DNA of 64,000 bases from CAVSRC01 sp963732845 (GCA_963732845.1 CAVTBE010000014.1:186001-250000); one strand, 5' to 3'; numbered from the stretch's first letter, positions 36,233 through 47,427 are shown. Translations and numbers: made by a program. The notes: generated by a model from the letters alone, not told the origin.

Positions 36233-37255
36233 TCAGGCCGCCGCCGAACTCAAATAGCCCTCCTTCTTTGTCGTGATCGCCCAGGCCATCCGCGCCATCT
36301 TGTTGGCCAAGGCAGTTGCCACCAGCAGGCGCGGTTTGCGCGCCAGCATCCGGGCCAGCCATGACCCTTGTGGTGCACCGTTGCGGCTCGCCCAGCGAAC
36401 TACCGCCATCGCACCGATGATCAGCAGGCGTCGAATATCGCGCTGACCCATTTTCGATGTTTTGCCCAATACCGGTTTGCCGCCGGTGGATTTCTGCCGT
36501 GGTGTGAGCCCGCACCAAGCCGCAAAATCCCGGCCGTTGCGAAAGTTCTGCATCGGCGGGGCGAAAGCTTGCAGGGCCGCCGCACAGATAGGACCGACGC
36601 CGGGGATCGTCATCAGCCGGGCGGTGTCTTCGTCCGCCTTGCTGCCTTCACGAATATCTCGTTCCAGCGTCTTGATCGTCGCGGAGCAATCCTCAATCCG
36701 CTCCAGATACAGCCGCCCGAGCGCGCGCACCAACTCACGAAGGCCGGAACCGGGATCATCAACAGCCTCTGCGAGCCGGCCAATATGGACGATGCCTTTC
36801 GGAGCGATGACGCCAAATTCAGCCAAATGTCCCCTCAATGCATTGATCATCTGCGTGCGTTGGCGCACCAGAAGATCGCGTGTGCGGAACACCATGCTGC
36901 GCTCCTGCTGCGCTTCGCTCTTCACCGCCGCAAAGCGCATGGTCGGTCGCGACGCCGCCTCGGCAATCGCTTCAGCATCGGCCGCATCATTCTTTTGCCG
37001 CTTCACAAACGGCTTCACATAGATCGGCGGTATCAGCCTGACTTCATGGCTCAGCTTGGCAATCTCGCGGCCCCAGTAATGGGCGCTGGCGCAGCTTTCC
37101 ATCGCCACCAAACTCGGCGGAACTTGCGCCAGAAAATCCAGCATTCGCGCACGCGACAGCTTCTTGCGAAATATCACCGAGCCATCCGCCCCCGCGCCGT
37201 GTAACTGAAAGCTCCGCTTTGCCAGATCAATCCCGATAATGCTAACTTTGCTCAC
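36233..37255 (-). CDS. IS110-family transposase, intact
   Basis: 340 residues. N-terminal DEDD RuvC-like domain (IIGIDLAKRSFQLHGAGADG, NDAADAEAIAEAA) and C-terminal Tnp_IS110 domain with the conserved Ser region (IPGVGPICAAALQAFAPP, GRDFAAWCGLTPRQKSTGG). IS110 elements use a bridge RNA encoded in their flanks; the flank at 37256-37432 is the place to look. Same subgroup as the broken copies at 60135 and 61144. Confidence 0.9.
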   Translation of the reverse strand: MSKVSIIGIDLAKRSFQLHGAGADGSVIFRKKLSRARMLDFLAQVPPSLVAMESCASAHYWGREIAKLSHEVRLIPPIYVKPFVKRQKNDAADAEAIAEAASRPTMRFAAVKSEAQQERSMVFRTRDLLVRQRTQMINALRGHLAEFGVIAPKGIVHIGRLAEAVDDPGSGLRELVRALGRLYLERIEDCSATIKTLERDIREGSKADEDTARLMTIPGVGPICAAALQAFAPPMQNFRNGRDFAAWCGLTPRQKSTGGKPVLGKTSKMGQRDIRRLLIIGAMAVVRWASRNGAPQGSWLARMLARKPRLLVATALANKMARMAWAITTKKEGYLSSAAA

Positions 37256-37432
37256 GGACGTTTCCTCCTCGCTCGGCGGTTCCTAAACACCGCCATCTTG
37301 GCACTCTCTGATGCCGTCAGGAGGGGCGTCCACCCCATCACTTCGCGCTGGAATCCACCCCCAGTCAAGTGTCTGCACCACATCTTCGGCCCGATAACTG
37401 ATCCGCGCGTCAAGGGCTGGTGAGAACCGCGC

Positions 37433-38995
37433 TCAAGCCAGTCCGACGGCCGCCACAATGATAAAGGTGACGAAAATGTAGAAAACCTGAATAGCAAATA
37501 GTATGCGCCTAGATGTTTGGCTGGTAGGGGCAGCTTCTCGCTCTTCACCAGTAACCCGGAGAGCGGCCGAACGTGCCAAGAACCCTGCGGCAAGCCCCAT
37601 CAGTGGCGCAAAGCTTGTCCAGTAGCGCCCGTGACTGATATGCACGAATGGCTGCAGGTAGAGGCACAAAGTAAACATTTTAAAGCACAAGCTGGCGACC
37701 TGCTCGGCTAGGTCACGCCTGAATGGTAGGAAGTTAACAAGCGCCAGCGCGATCAAGAACGGAAAATATACGATTCGAGTTAGGACAGCGACGATACGGT
37801 CATACGCTCGGATAGATTGCCTATCGAATCCGAACTTCGAAATGGACAAGAAGCGACGCAAAAACTGTTCTGGCTCCAGCGCGTAATTGACCATGTTGCG
37901 CCTGACTTTGGCAAGATAATCGCGAAGCGTAAGGTCCTCGAGGACGTGGAGCGCCATCTGACGCTGGACGTCTAGTACGTTAACCCCGTTCTGCCGAGCA
38001 TAATCGCGGGAGAATTCCAGTTCCCCCAAAAACCCCCGCATTTTGCCGCCGGGACAGGGGCCAAAGCAGACCTTGTCGTAGCTGCCGAATGTGTAGGCAA
38101 ACGTCAACGGCAGCGACGTCGTTGTGACCACGGGGACGCGAAGCACCCAACTGGCTCCCAGGCTCCACGGCACAATCAGCGCGATCAACACCGCCGCGCC
38201 GGCCGTGAGCTTGACCACGCGAGTCGCCAGGGAATTTTGCCGGCCCGCCAGCAGAAATGTGACGAACAGAGAGATGTGGATGGCGATCGCTACGAGGAGG
38301 GTGGGACTGCGTAGATAGATGGCGGCAGTCAAAAGAAGCTCAAGTGCAACCACGCTTCGCAGTCGAAACACGCCTTCGCTCATAATTCGGCAGGCCATCG
38401 ACCAGGTGCGGGCGAAAATCGCTGCCAGAAGGAGACCTGCCGCAAGATCTCCCCAAGCGGTCGAGGAAAAGCATTGCCAGGTCACGGCGAACGGGGGAAA
38501 GAACAGCAAAGGAAAAGAAAACCAGCGGCCCATTCGGCTATGAACCTGCCGAATACTCCAGATCCACAACAGGAATGTGGCAACTGCGATGTAGAGCCTG
38601 ATAGTCGGCAAGCTTGGATGGGGGTCGAGGAGAAATACTGGCACCAAGGCAGCCGACACCCCAGGCATGAACCAGGCATTCTCGACGACGATTGCCAGTG
38701 TTTTCTCAAAACCCGGGTGACGAAAATGAACAGAGTTGGCGAGCGCGGCGGCGTGTCTCGTATAGGTGACCTCGTCGCCGCTGGTCGGAACGGAAGCCAT
38801 GAAGGCGTAGCCGCTGACCCATAGAGCCACCGCACACCAGAACGCAACAATCGCCACGGCGCCCACTGCGCCCGGAGAGTTCGCACAGACCCGGCAGCAG
38901 GGCTCTCGGCACTCCTCCGAATATCTTCCTTCCCCAATGTAGGGCGATGGCTCCGCCCGAGGAATTCCTTGGGCTGAGCTGCCGCCTTGGGGCAC
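37433..38995 (-). CDS. Polytopic membrane protein, possible lipid-linked glycosyltransferase
   Basis: 520 residues with roughly ten hydrophobic segments. Near the N-terminus, SGYAFMASVPTSGDEVTYTR contains an acidic pair after the first helix, as in GT39/ArnT-like enzymes that use polyprenyl-phosphate sugars, but no diagnostic motif is clear. A soluble loop of about 90 residues (ELEFSRDYARQNGVNVLDVQ) sits in the middle. Its place between IS110 and the glycan genes fits glycan assembly. The start is uncertain: the first 40 residues are not membrane-like. Confidence 0.6.
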   Translation of the reverse strand: MPQGGSSAQGIPRAEPSPYIGEGRYSEECREPCCRVCANSPGAVGAVAIVAFWCAVALWVSGYAFMASVPTSGDEVTYTRHAAALANSVHFRHPGFEKTLAIVVENAWFMPGVSAALVPVFLLDPHPSLPTIRLYIAVATFLLWIWSIRQVHSRMGRWFSFPLLFFPPFAVTWQCFSSTAWGDLAAGLLLAAIFARTWSMACRIMSEGVFRLRSVVALELLLTAAIYLRSPTLLVAIAIHISLFVTFLLAGRQNSLATRVVKLTAGAAVLIALIVPWSLGASWVLRVPVVTTTSLPLTFAYTFGSYDKVCFGPCPGGKMRGFLGELEFSRDYARQNGVNVLDVQRQMALHVLEDLTLRDYLAKVRRNMVNYALEPEQFLRRFLSISKFGFDRQSIRAYDRIVAVLTRIVYFPFLIALALVNFLPFRRDLAEQVASLCFKMFTLCLYLQPFVHISHGRYWTSFAPLMGLAAGFLARSAALRVTGEEREAAPTSQTSRRILFAIQVFYIFVTFIIVAAVGLA

Positions 38996-39398
38996 GAAAC
39001 CAACCGCTCCCTAGCGTGTCTGGATCACCGTCTTGCGGCACCGGCGCGCCGCGCGGCAGATCGGCTGCGATCCGCTTCGCTTCTCGTTGCTGGTCCCTGT
39101 GCTGACGCAACCGTTTCATCGCCGAGAGCATCTACGCGGCACACCTCTTTCGCCAAGCGCAAGAACAACGCCGCCGGGATCCATGCCTTGTGACACACCT
39201 TCGCAACGCCGGATCCCCCATCCGTCTACCTCTACAAGGACGCCCTATGCCTCCGCTTTGGCCGCTTCATGGCGCTCCCGGCCCGCGGGTCCATCGCTCC
39301 CCAAGCGGCAATTCCCGGTTTGTCACGGCCCGGAAAATGACAAACGCCCCTGCTCCCGGCGCATCACAATCATAGCTATTCCTGCAAGGATCTCTGCT
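38996..39398. other. Intergenic stretch, nothing recognised
   Basis: 400 bp between two minus-strand genes. No protein-like frame or clear IS end is visible. It presumably contains the promoter for the gene at 37433-38995. Confidence 0.4.
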
Positions 39399-42300
39399 TC
39401 ACGACGCTGCGGTCGCGGGAGACTCTTCGGCCAGGATCGTCATCGCCAGACGATGCCAGCGGCACCAGCCGAATTGGGCCCCGCCGCGCGTCTTGACAAA
39501 AAGATACAGATGTCCGCCGTGTTGTCCCGGCGTGGTCAGGAATATGTCGAGCCTCCCCGCCTCGGTTGGCTTGAGGACCGTCTTCTTGAGCAGGAATCCT
39601 CCGGGGATGTCGCATGTCATTTCGTCGGGCAGCTCGGCGATGCGCCATTCCGAATAGAAGTCGTCAAAATTCACCTCGATCAAATCAGGTGCGATGAGAA
39701 TGCCGAACTCCGTCGGAGAGGCGGCTTCGTGAGCATTTGAGATATCGATCCAGAAGACGCTGCATTCCCGCGGGAACAAAGGATTCGAGGCGCGCGGCCA
39801 CGACCCGACCGGAAACCGTGTTTGTCTGTAGAAACTCGTCTCCGTCTGTGATTTGCAGAACGGGAAGACCGCTCTTCTCGTTCACTTCCTTTTCCTGGAA
39901 GGGGCCATCGGCGAAGGTAACGAAACTGTAGAGCGACGCGAAATCTGCATAGCGATACGTCTGACGTGCCGGCCTGGTACGCAGGTGGCATTTGACGTAT
40001 TCCCATCGCGCCCAGCCGAATTTGGTGTCCTTCTGCTGCGCAACCGCCGCCATGACCAGGCTGTATCGTTTCGTGGGATCGAGGCCATCGGTCGGCACCG
40101 TCAGCAGTTCGGAGCCGTCTCCCGCTAACGTCGCGTCACGTGAGACCCCGCCGGGAATGTCGTGGCCCTCCGCAAAAGCCTGCCGGATGGTCTCATAGGC
40201 CGAAGCATCGTCCACCTGAGGCAGCAACGCCAGCATGAACCGGACGGGACCCGAGGAACGATGGGCCAGATGGGCCAGGGCTTCGACCGCCGCGACCTGT
40301 CCAATGACGAAATCCCGAATGACGATGTTGGAGATTTCCCGTTTGACCGGATGGGTTTGAGCAAAGAAAGGCCCGGCCGTCGACACGACTTCATCGATAT
40401 TCAACACACCGGCTTGCCTGACCAATCTGGCTTGACCCAGCACGTTGCCTTTCACACGTGCCGGCTTCGGCAGCAGCACACGAGCCATTGTCGTCAACGG
40501 GTCAACGCGCGGATCAGGATGCCGCCAAAGGCGGATCGCGGCCAGGCGCGTCGGCAGCATGCTGCTGCCTACTGCGTCAGGCGCCCGAGAACCTCGCGCC
40601 GGCGCAAAGGTCGGACTTCCTTCAAGCGCCTCAACTGCCATCGTCGCATCCTGGGTATACTGAAGAAATTCCTCGGGAAAGAAGAAACCCTTCCAACCGC
40701 CTTCGGGCGGCAGCGCGAGCGAGGAGGAAAAGACCTCGCGACCATGCACCGCGATGGACAATTTGACCGAGCTTGGGGTTTCGGCCGGCTTGGCGAAGAT
40801 GGAAATGCCGGCAACGTCGGTGAGAACGGACGGCAATGGCTGTGAGAACGGCGGAACCAGGGCGGCCGCGGCCGGATCGGGGATGTCTTCGATGAAAAGT
40901 TCCTGGGCCGAATAGCCAAGCATCCCAAGGAATCGGCGGATGTGCTGGCCGGCGAAGATCTGGAAATCGAGACGTCGCCTGACTGCAACGATGTCTTTTT
41001 CGAGCCGAGCCGTGTGGTCCCCGCGCTCGCTGTAGATCTTCTCGAGAGCCGCCTGGTATTTTTCGAGCAAATGCAGCCGGTCCGATCCGGGGGCGATCTC
41101 GATGTGGTGAACGGCTGCGGTGAACCCGGTCTCGCCGCACTCACGAAGAAGCTCCAGCGCAGACGCAGCGCCGGGGCTCGAGACGATCATTTCCAGCCCT
41201 GCCGGTAGACCGAATTGGCCCAGCGGAATGGCCTGTTCGTCCGAACCGCCCCCAATTGTCTGCCCCGTGAGCGGCAGAACAGTGGCTTCCGTGGCCACGG
41301 CCTCGGTGAAAAGACCGAGGAGCGATGACTCGCATAGGATCAACCGGCGAGCCGAATACGCCTCGTCAAGTGCAGAACGAGAAAAGAAAATCATTTTATC
41401 CCCATGTGGCCCCGATTCTTCGCCGGGACCAGATTCGTCGACGTCGCAAACTCTTCTAAGAGTCATGATCTTGAAAGGCGGTATGCCACTGGACGAGATG
41501 TTCGAACGATCTTCCGATTTGCAGACAATGCGATGAAGCGTGTGTTCGACGGCCTGCAATTGCGCCACTTCGGATGTGCTGATGGAGCGTGTCGTAATGA
41601 ATATTATCGGCGCTCGTGATTTCCATATGCCTGCCGCAAACAGGTAGGAGGCATCATCGCCGACAAAGATCACGTCAAAGGCGGCCGCCAATTCCGCAAT
41701 CATATCATAGAATTCGTCATCATACCTGTAGGGGTATTCTATCCCAGCATACATCCCGTGGCGCATAGACCCGCCTTTGTGACGACGCAGGCGGTCGAGA
41801 TCCACCGTCGAGATCTGGAAATGGTCCTGCAGCAAGGATTTCAACGCTTCTGCGTCCGCGCCGTCGCCGCACACCAGGAGCCCGTGCAAGCTGGCGTCCG
41901 CCCCCTTGGCGGCGGCATCCGTCTCGGGCCTGGTGCGATGAAGCCCCTTTACCACGAAAGGGTCGATGAGATGCGTTGCCGGACCGGAATAGCGGCGCGC
42001 GCGGTGGCGCAGAACCGGCGTCGTCAAGGCATCCCTGAGCGCCTGCTCCAATGCGCGATAACTCGCAAGCCCCTCCAGCTCGTCGGGCACCGGTTGATCG
42101 AGAAGCAGTCTTTCGAAAGGCAGCAGGGCAATGTCGAATTCCTGGGATTGTTCCGGGGCGAGCTCTCCAAGTTGATTCATGAAGTGCGCCTCGCCGCCGT
42201 CCGCCTGCTGCACGATGGCACGCATTTTCGCCCGATCGACCGTCGGCGCGCCGCGCCGGCCCAAACGGTAGGCCAGAAGACGCGGGGGATAGGCATGGTT

Positions 42301-43215
42301 GATGTTTGCCGTGAAATAGGTGGCGATCGCGCGCGCCTCGTCGATGCGACGGGGCATCTTGCCGTTGCCGCTCAGGAAGATGATCTCGTCCGATTCATCC
42401 AGATACACGATGGGAAACATCTCGCCGAGATAGGCGTCCCAGATCGCCTCCGAGGAAAACAGCCCGGCGTGCTTGCTGTGGATCCGCTTCACGATGTCGC
42501 CGGAAATGCGATCGGCGTCCGCCAGCATGCTGTCGGCGCGCCTGCGATACAGGAATCCGGCGTCCGGCACCCTGGTCCCGTGCATGCCGCTTTCCAGGCA
42601 TTGCAGCCAGAACTCCCAATCCTCGTATCCCTGCGTAAACGTTTCGTCGAAGAATATGCCCCGCCTGAACACGCTCGTCCTGACGAGCGACCCCGCTTCG
42701 CAGATGTTCCCCATGAGGTGACGCAGCTTCGAGTAGCGTGGCGCGGTCACGCGGATATCGCACCCCGCCTGCCCCCAGCTCAGCCCGAAGAACGTCACGT
42801 CGGGATAGGCCCACCCGGCATCGGGGTCGGACAGCAATGCATCGACATAGGCGGACATGGACCGCGCGGCCAGGCGATTGTCCGCGTCGAGCAGGAATAT
42901 ACCGAACAGGTCGCTTGACCGGCCAAGCAAAAAGCGGATGCCGGTATTCCTCGCGGCCGACAGTCTGCCGTTTTTTCGGTAGACGGCTGACAGTGAACGG
43001 TTCGCCGGCTTGGTCCGGGCGGCCCCGGCAAGCAGCGAGCGCGTCGTGGCCAGGGTTTCCCGGTTCGGATCGCCATCGATCACCACGATGATATCGATGG
43101 TGCCGTCGTAGTCCTGGGACAGCGCGGACTCGATGGCCTCCGCGACCAGCAGGCTGTGCCCGTAGACCGGAATGACGACGCCAATGGCCGGCTGCGCGTG
43201 ACGGCTGTCTGTCAT
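39399..43215 (-). CDS. Very large family 2 glycosyltransferase with long unknown C-terminal region
   Basis: About 1,280 residues if one break near 39770 is corrected; as printed the frame from 43215 ends at 39685. Residues about 10-260 are a GT-A glycosyltransferase (IGVVIPVYGHSLLVAEAIES, LLDADNR as the DxD motif, GYEDWEFWLQCLESGM). The remainder has no catalytic motif I recognise: a segment like a GT-B half (YDDEFYDMIAELAAAFDVIF), a short coiled coil near residue 770, then beta-rich sequence that may bind glycan (AKPAETPSSVKLSIAVHGRE). The last 126 residues (FDDFYSEWRIAELPDEMTCD) lie in the shifted frame. ATG 43215 overlaps the upstream epimerase stop, so the two are coupled. Confidence 0.8.
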
Positions 43216-44162
43216 TTCTTTTTGCTGACCGCGCTGTCGGGATTCGCCAGTGCCCACTCGAAGGTCCGCTTCATTCCGTCGTGCCAGTCCGTCTGCGGAG
43301 ACCAGCCGAGTTCTTTCCGCGCCTTTTCGATCGTGAGCTGGCTCAAGGGGACGTCTATCGGTCTGCTGCCCTCGAACGAGACCGTCACGGTCGGCTCGAG
43401 GCGGCGAATGCTCGCCACCACCTCGTTCAGGCTCCGGCTCTCCCCGCTTCCGATATTGAAGACGCGCTCCACACCTTCGTAATCCAGCGCGGCGAGAATG
43501 GCCTCCGACAGGTCGTCAATGAACAGATAATCGCGCCGCACCGTCCCGTCGCCCCAGATGGTCAGCGGCTTCTTGTGGACGGAATTCGCGATGAAGGCGG
43601 CGATGGCACCCTGCCCCCGGCGGGCATACTGATACGGGCCGAACGGGTTCGATACACGCAGGGAGATTCCGATCATCCCGGTGCGTTGTTCGAAGATCTG
43701 AAGGTATTTCTCGATCGCAAGCTTGACGATGCCATAGGAGCAGATCGGGTTGGTTTCCGCGGATTCCGGCGTCGGCACTGGGGCGTTCGGACCGTAGACC
43801 GTGCCGCCCGACGACAGGAAGACCATCTTGCGCACGCCGGCGCCGGCGGCCTGCTCGAATATGTCGATCGCCGCCACGAGATTGGACTGGATATCATAAA
43901 CGATGTCGGCATCCGAAGACGCAGGTGTTGTGGTTCCGATCAGATGAACCACCCGCTCCTGCCCCTCGAACAACCCATTGCCCGACAGTCGCTCCGCTTC
44001 ACCTTCAACAAAGCGAAGATTGGGAATGTCGCCAAGCCGGCCGCTCCGGTGGCCGAACCCCGTGACCAGCGCGCCCGCGCCGACAAGATGCCGGCACAGG
44101 TTCGCTCCGATGAAACCATCGGCGCCGAGGACGAGGATCTTGCGCCCGCTAACGCCGATCAC
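43212..44162 (-). CDS. NAD-dependent epimerase/dehydratase
   Basis: 316 residues. NAD loop LGADGFIGANL, catalytic FLSSGGTVYG and YxxxK (SYGIVKLAIEK), substrate region RVSNPFGPYQYARRGQGAI and late DYLFIDDLSEAI are all typical of UDP-glucose 4-epimerase relatives. It should supply a nucleotide sugar to the neighbouring transferases. It overlaps the genes on both sides by 4 bp. Confidence 0.88.
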   Translation of the reverse strand: MIGVSGRKILVLGADGFIGANLCRHLVGAGALVTGFGHRSGRLGDIPNLRFVEGEAERLSGNGLFEGQERVVHLIGTTTPASSDADIVYDIQSNLVAAIDIFEQAAGAGVRKMVFLSSGGTVYGPNAPVPTPESAETNPICSYGIVKLAIEKYLQIFEQRTGMIGISLRVSNPFGPYQYARRGQGAIAAFIANSVHKKPLTIWGDGTVRRDYLFIDDLSEAILAALDYEGVERVFNIGSGESRSLNEVVASIRRLEPTVTVSFEGSRPIDVPLSQLTIEKARKELGWSPQTDWHDGMKRTFEWALANPDSAVSKKK

Positions 44163-45364
44163 ACCGAAAGATCCTGTATGAATTGCGCGACCTTCCGTGC
44201 CTCATCCATCCAGCTGGTACTCTTTGCGGCGGCGAGCCCGTTTTCCCGCAGTTGCCGGCTGCGATCCTCGTTGGTGAGCACGTTCAGCAGGCCGTCCGCC
44301 AGTCCCTCCGGCGTCGGCTCCGCCAGTTCCGCGTTTGTGTCGGAAAGCAGCCATTCGACATTGGCGCCCTTGTTGCTGATCACCGGACAGCCGCAGGCCA
44401 TGAGTTCCAGCGGCAGCAGCGATAGATTGGTCAGCGACACGACAAGCGCGACATCGGACTGGCTGTAAAGGTCGGGCAGCTCCGAAATAGGTATGCTCCC
44501 GCCATTGTGACGTGTGAAGGGCACCTTGTAGTTGGCGACGTCCCAGCCGCCGAAAATGACGGCGAGACCCGGCAACGTTCGGGTCACCCGCTCAAGCGCG
44601 AGTATGGACAGCTCAAAGCCGCGCCTGGGCGTCACCGGCCGGACATAGACGAATATGTTCCTCGTCTCGGTCGGTCGTCTCGGCAGCGGCCGATAGAGTT
44701 CCATGTCGTAGGAGAAACCGAACGCCTCGGTGCGCATTCCATACTCGCCGGCGAGCTTGTCCTTCAGCCAACCGCCCGCCGTTATGCCGGCGAATCCAAA
44801 CCGGTAGGTCTCCTCCGCCAGGATGTATTCGCTTCCCACGGGATAGAAAAAGGGCTCGAAATCCTGAACGAAGTAGGCACGGTTTACGGTCGAGCGAAAA
44901 TCACGCACCGGATAGGCCGTCTGCCAGCCGGTGGCGACGGACGTATATGCCGGGGGAATTTCCGAGACGGGATGGACATGAACGCTTGCCCTCACGGGGA
45001 AGAACCATTCGTCAATCTGCTTCTTTATTTCCGCCGGTGGGACGGTGTTATGCTGGTCGCAGACGATGATCCGGCACTGGAATCCCAACTGCTCGAGGTT
45101 CCGCACAAACCGGAAGATGTTCAGGTGACCGCCTGAACCGCGCCCGATCGGCGGGACGAACCAGTTGATGGTGTTGCGCTCTGGCATCGTTTCGGTGGTC
45201 AGCTGGCTACCGATCGCCCCTCCCCCGACGAAGGCGTAGTGGTCGATAACATCGATTGGCGGAATGCCGCCAGGGCGCGCAAACCGGTCGGCGATGTGGT
45301 TCGCAAGCTTGGGACCCACAATGCGCGACAGTGAGCGGCGATTGACGAAACGGCGGATATTCAT
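44159..45364 (-). CDS. GT-B glycosyltransferase, WsaF/rhamnosyltransferase-like
   Basis: 401 residues. INWFVPPIGRGSGGHLNIFR in the N-terminal domain and LLPLELMACGCPVISNKGAN in the C-terminal domain are hallmarks of the WsaF group of family 4-like transferases, which add L-rhamnose to cell-surface glycans. The donor cannot be fixed from sequence alone. 4-bp overlaps with both neighbours place it in one operon from about 46350 to 39400. Confidence 0.8.
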   Translation of the reverse strand: MNIRRFVNRRSLSRIVGPKLANHIADRFARPGGIPPIDVIDHYAFVGGGAIGSQLTTETMPERNTINWFVPPIGRGSGGHLNIFRFVRNLEQLGFQCRIIVCDQHNTVPPAEIKKQIDEWFFPVRASVHVHPVSEIPPAYTSVATGWQTAYPVRDFRSTVNRAYFVQDFEPFFYPVGSEYILAEETYRFGFAGITAGGWLKDKLAGEYGMRTEAFGFSYDMELYRPLPRRPTETRNIFVYVRPVTPRRGFELSILALERVTRTLPGLAVIFGGWDVANYKVPFTRHNGGSIPISELPDLYSQSDVALVVSLTNLSLLPLELMACGCPVISNKGANVEWLLSDTNAELAEPTPEGLADGLLNVLTNEDRSRQLRENGLAAAKSTSWMDEARKVAQFIQDLSV

Positions 45365-46347
45365 CGACTGCCTATCCCGGCCGTCCGCCGCAGGTCGTTG
45401 AACAGCCGCTTGTCGTGGGAAAGCCAGCTTCCAACCTTCGCCGGCAGCCGGTGACCATGGGCGCCGACGAAGTGACCTGCCACGAGACTGCCATTGCGTG
45501 CGACCTGAGCAAGGACTCTGCGCGCGGGCAGATTCGCCTGGCGCGCGAAACGGATATCGCGGAGCGTGAGGCCGGCAAAGCTTCGCATCATCGCCAGCGG
45601 TTCCGCAGCCAGACGGTACCCGAACAGCTCGCGAAACGCATTCGCTTCGTCGAAGGCGCGTCGGAGCTGGGCGACCGGGGTGTAGTCATGTGAATGTTTC
45701 ACGACGGCGTCCGCGGCATATGCCTTGGAATAGCCGGCGGCGATGATCTTGTCCGCCCATATCTGGTCCTCGGCAAATGCGACATCGGGATATGGGATCT
45801 GCTCCCAGACGGACCGGCGGAGGCAGGAATTATTGTCCGAGTAGTAGTGGAGCAACTGGCGCCAGCCAGTATCCGATGCGTATCGGGCCGGGTCGGTGTC
45901 CTTGGACAGAACGGCGGGATAGTTCGAGAAATTGGCAAAGTGCAGCTCCAGGTCCCGCTTCGTGAACGGACTCGCGTCGTCATGCGCGATATGACGACCG
46001 AATGCACCGGCAATGTCGTCCGACTGCGTGACCGCCGCGACGAGGGCCGACAGCCACCCCGTCCCGACCGGCACGGCGTCATGGGTCAGGAAGGCGATGA
46101 GATCGCCGTCCGATTGCGAGACCGCATAGTTGCGGGTCCGCCCGTGGCCGAACGCCTCGGGTGCGATCTCGATCGTGCGGACGTTCTTCCGGCGCTGCGC
46201 CTCCTCCAGCGTGCCATCGCTCGAGCCGGAATCCACGACGATGACCGCGACGGGAAACGATGTCTCCTGTCGAGCGACCGCATCCAGCACGTCGGCGAAG
46301 ATGGGGCCTGCGTTCTTCGCAGGGATGACGACCGAAACACGCATCAT
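45361..46347 (-). CDS. Family 2 glycosyltransferase, rhamnosyltransferase-like
   Basis: About 328 residues from ATG 46347 (second ATG 46344). VSVVIPAKNAGPIFADVLDA, VVDSGSSDGT and AFLTHDAVPVG (acidic site) are GT-A motifs like those in RfbN-type rhamnosyltransferases; SDNNSCLRRSVWEQIPYPDV holds the acceptor-side acidic pair. The frame is open further upstream, but the domain begins at this start. Coupled to the GT-B gene. Confidence 0.85.
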   Translation of the reverse strand: MMRVSVVIPAKNAGPIFADVLDAVARQETSFPVAVIVVDSGSSDGTLEEAQRRKNVRTIEIAPEAFGHGRTRNYAVSQSDGDLIAFLTHDAVPVGTGWLSALVAAVTQSDDIAGAFGRHIAHDDASPFTKRDLELHFANFSNYPAVLSKDTDPARYASDTGWRQLLHYYSDNNSCLRRSVWEQIPYPDVAFAEDQIWADKIIAAGYSKAYAADAVVKHSHDYTPVAQLRRAFDEANAFRELFGYRLAAEPLAMMRSFAGLTLRDIRFARQANLPARRVLAQVARNGSLVAGHFVGAHGHRLPAKVGSWLSHDKRLFNDLRRTAGIGSR

Positions 46348-46405
46348 GCGAGGCTGCCCCACCCTCCGCGGTTGCGCTTTCTCGCAATGCCGCCGCAACC
46401 GCTGC

Positions 46406-47407
46406 TCATTCGCGGCCCCCCTGGTCCGCGCCATCGGTCGACTGCGCGACCGTACGGCGAAGCAGCTTGACGAATATGGCTTCCAGACGCTTCATATCCC
46501 GTGCGGTCAGCGCACCGTCAAGAAACCCGCCATCAGCGTCGTCCACAATTACCGGCACGTCAATATCCTGTCGCCGGCCATAATCCCGCAAAATCCGCTG
46601 ATTGGCGGGCTCATACGCCATGTTCAGGCTCCTTTGGAGATGCCTGCCGATGGTGATCCGGTCAATCGGGCCTTCATCGAGTTCAGCGAGCAGTTGAACG
46701 ACCCGATCGTCGTGGACCGAATCAAACAGCTCCGGATGCCGGCTGAGGAAAAGCACGATCGACCGGTCGGGGCTGACATTCTCGGCTTGCACCGCGGTGG
46801 GCGGCTTGCCGCCACATCCCAGCGCCTCGAAAAGATCCTCCGCCAGCGACCTGCCCGAGAGGAAATGCGGTGCGACAAATCGGGCGTGGATGCGGTCCAC
46901 GCCGATCCGCTCGCGCCAGAAGCTCAGCAGCGCTTCGAAATCAGGCTTGCCTTCCGCCATGCGCCGGATGATGTGCTGCTCGAGGCTGATGCCGCGCTTC
47001 ATCGCCCATTGGCGCCAGGACGACACGAGAAAATCGTCCTGGCGACGCATGTAGTAGATGAGATGCACATCGAATTGACCGATCGCCTCGGTCAGCAGCG
47101 CGGATTTTGCCGGATCGGAGAGGTTTTCGGCAGACAGCACCAGCGCACGAATGTCCAGCTCCGGATGGGATTTCACAGTGGCGTCAATCGTGTCGGTCAA
47201 GAATCCCGTCCGTCGCTCGACCGCCTCTTCGACACGCCACAGCGGCCAGTCCGAGATTTCATTGCCCGGCGACACCTCGAGCCGGTGGTCGAGAAGGAAC
47301 ATACCCTGGCCAGCGAGAAACGCGCCCTCGTGAAGGAGAAGGCTGCGGACGGTGCTCGACGCGCATTTCGGATGCCCGGCATGGACAAACAGCTTGATCG
47401 TGGTCAT
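46406..47407 (-). CDS. Sulfotransferase-like protein (1)
   Basis: 333 residues from ATG 47407 with GGAG 10 bases upstream. KLFVHAGHPKCASSTVRSLL is a sulfotransferase-type 5'-phosphosulfate loop; LIYYMRRQDDFLVSSWRQWA carries the Arg and Ser that contact the 3'-phosphate of PAPS. It probably transfers sulfate to a sugar hydroxyl. One of four such genes nearby. Intact. Confidence 0.7.
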   Translation of the reverse strand: MTTIKLFVHAGHPKCASSTVRSLLLHEGAFLAGQGMFLLDHRLEVSPGNEISDWPLWRVEEAVERRTGFLTDTIDATVKSHPELDIRALVLSAENLSDPAKSALLTEAIGQFDVHLIYYMRRQDDFLVSSWRQWAMKRGISLEQHIIRRMAEGKPDFEALLSFWRERIGVDRIHARFVAPHFLSGRSLAEDLFEALGCGGKPPTAVQAENVSPDRSIVLFLSRHPELFDSVHDDRVVQLLAELDEGPIDRITIGRHLQRSLNMAYEPANQRILRDYGRRQDIDVPVIVDDADGGFLDGALTARDMKRLEAIFVKLLRRTVAQSTDGADQGGRE

Positions 47408-47427
47408 CGCCCGTCGCTCCGGCCTGG

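Noticed and set aside
41758..42918. 386-residue plus-strand frame
   Set aside because: Shadow of the large glycosyltransferase; no recognisable motif.
43281..44468. 395-residue plus-strand frame
   Set aside because: Antisense to the epimerase and WsaF-like genes, both of which have clear motifs.
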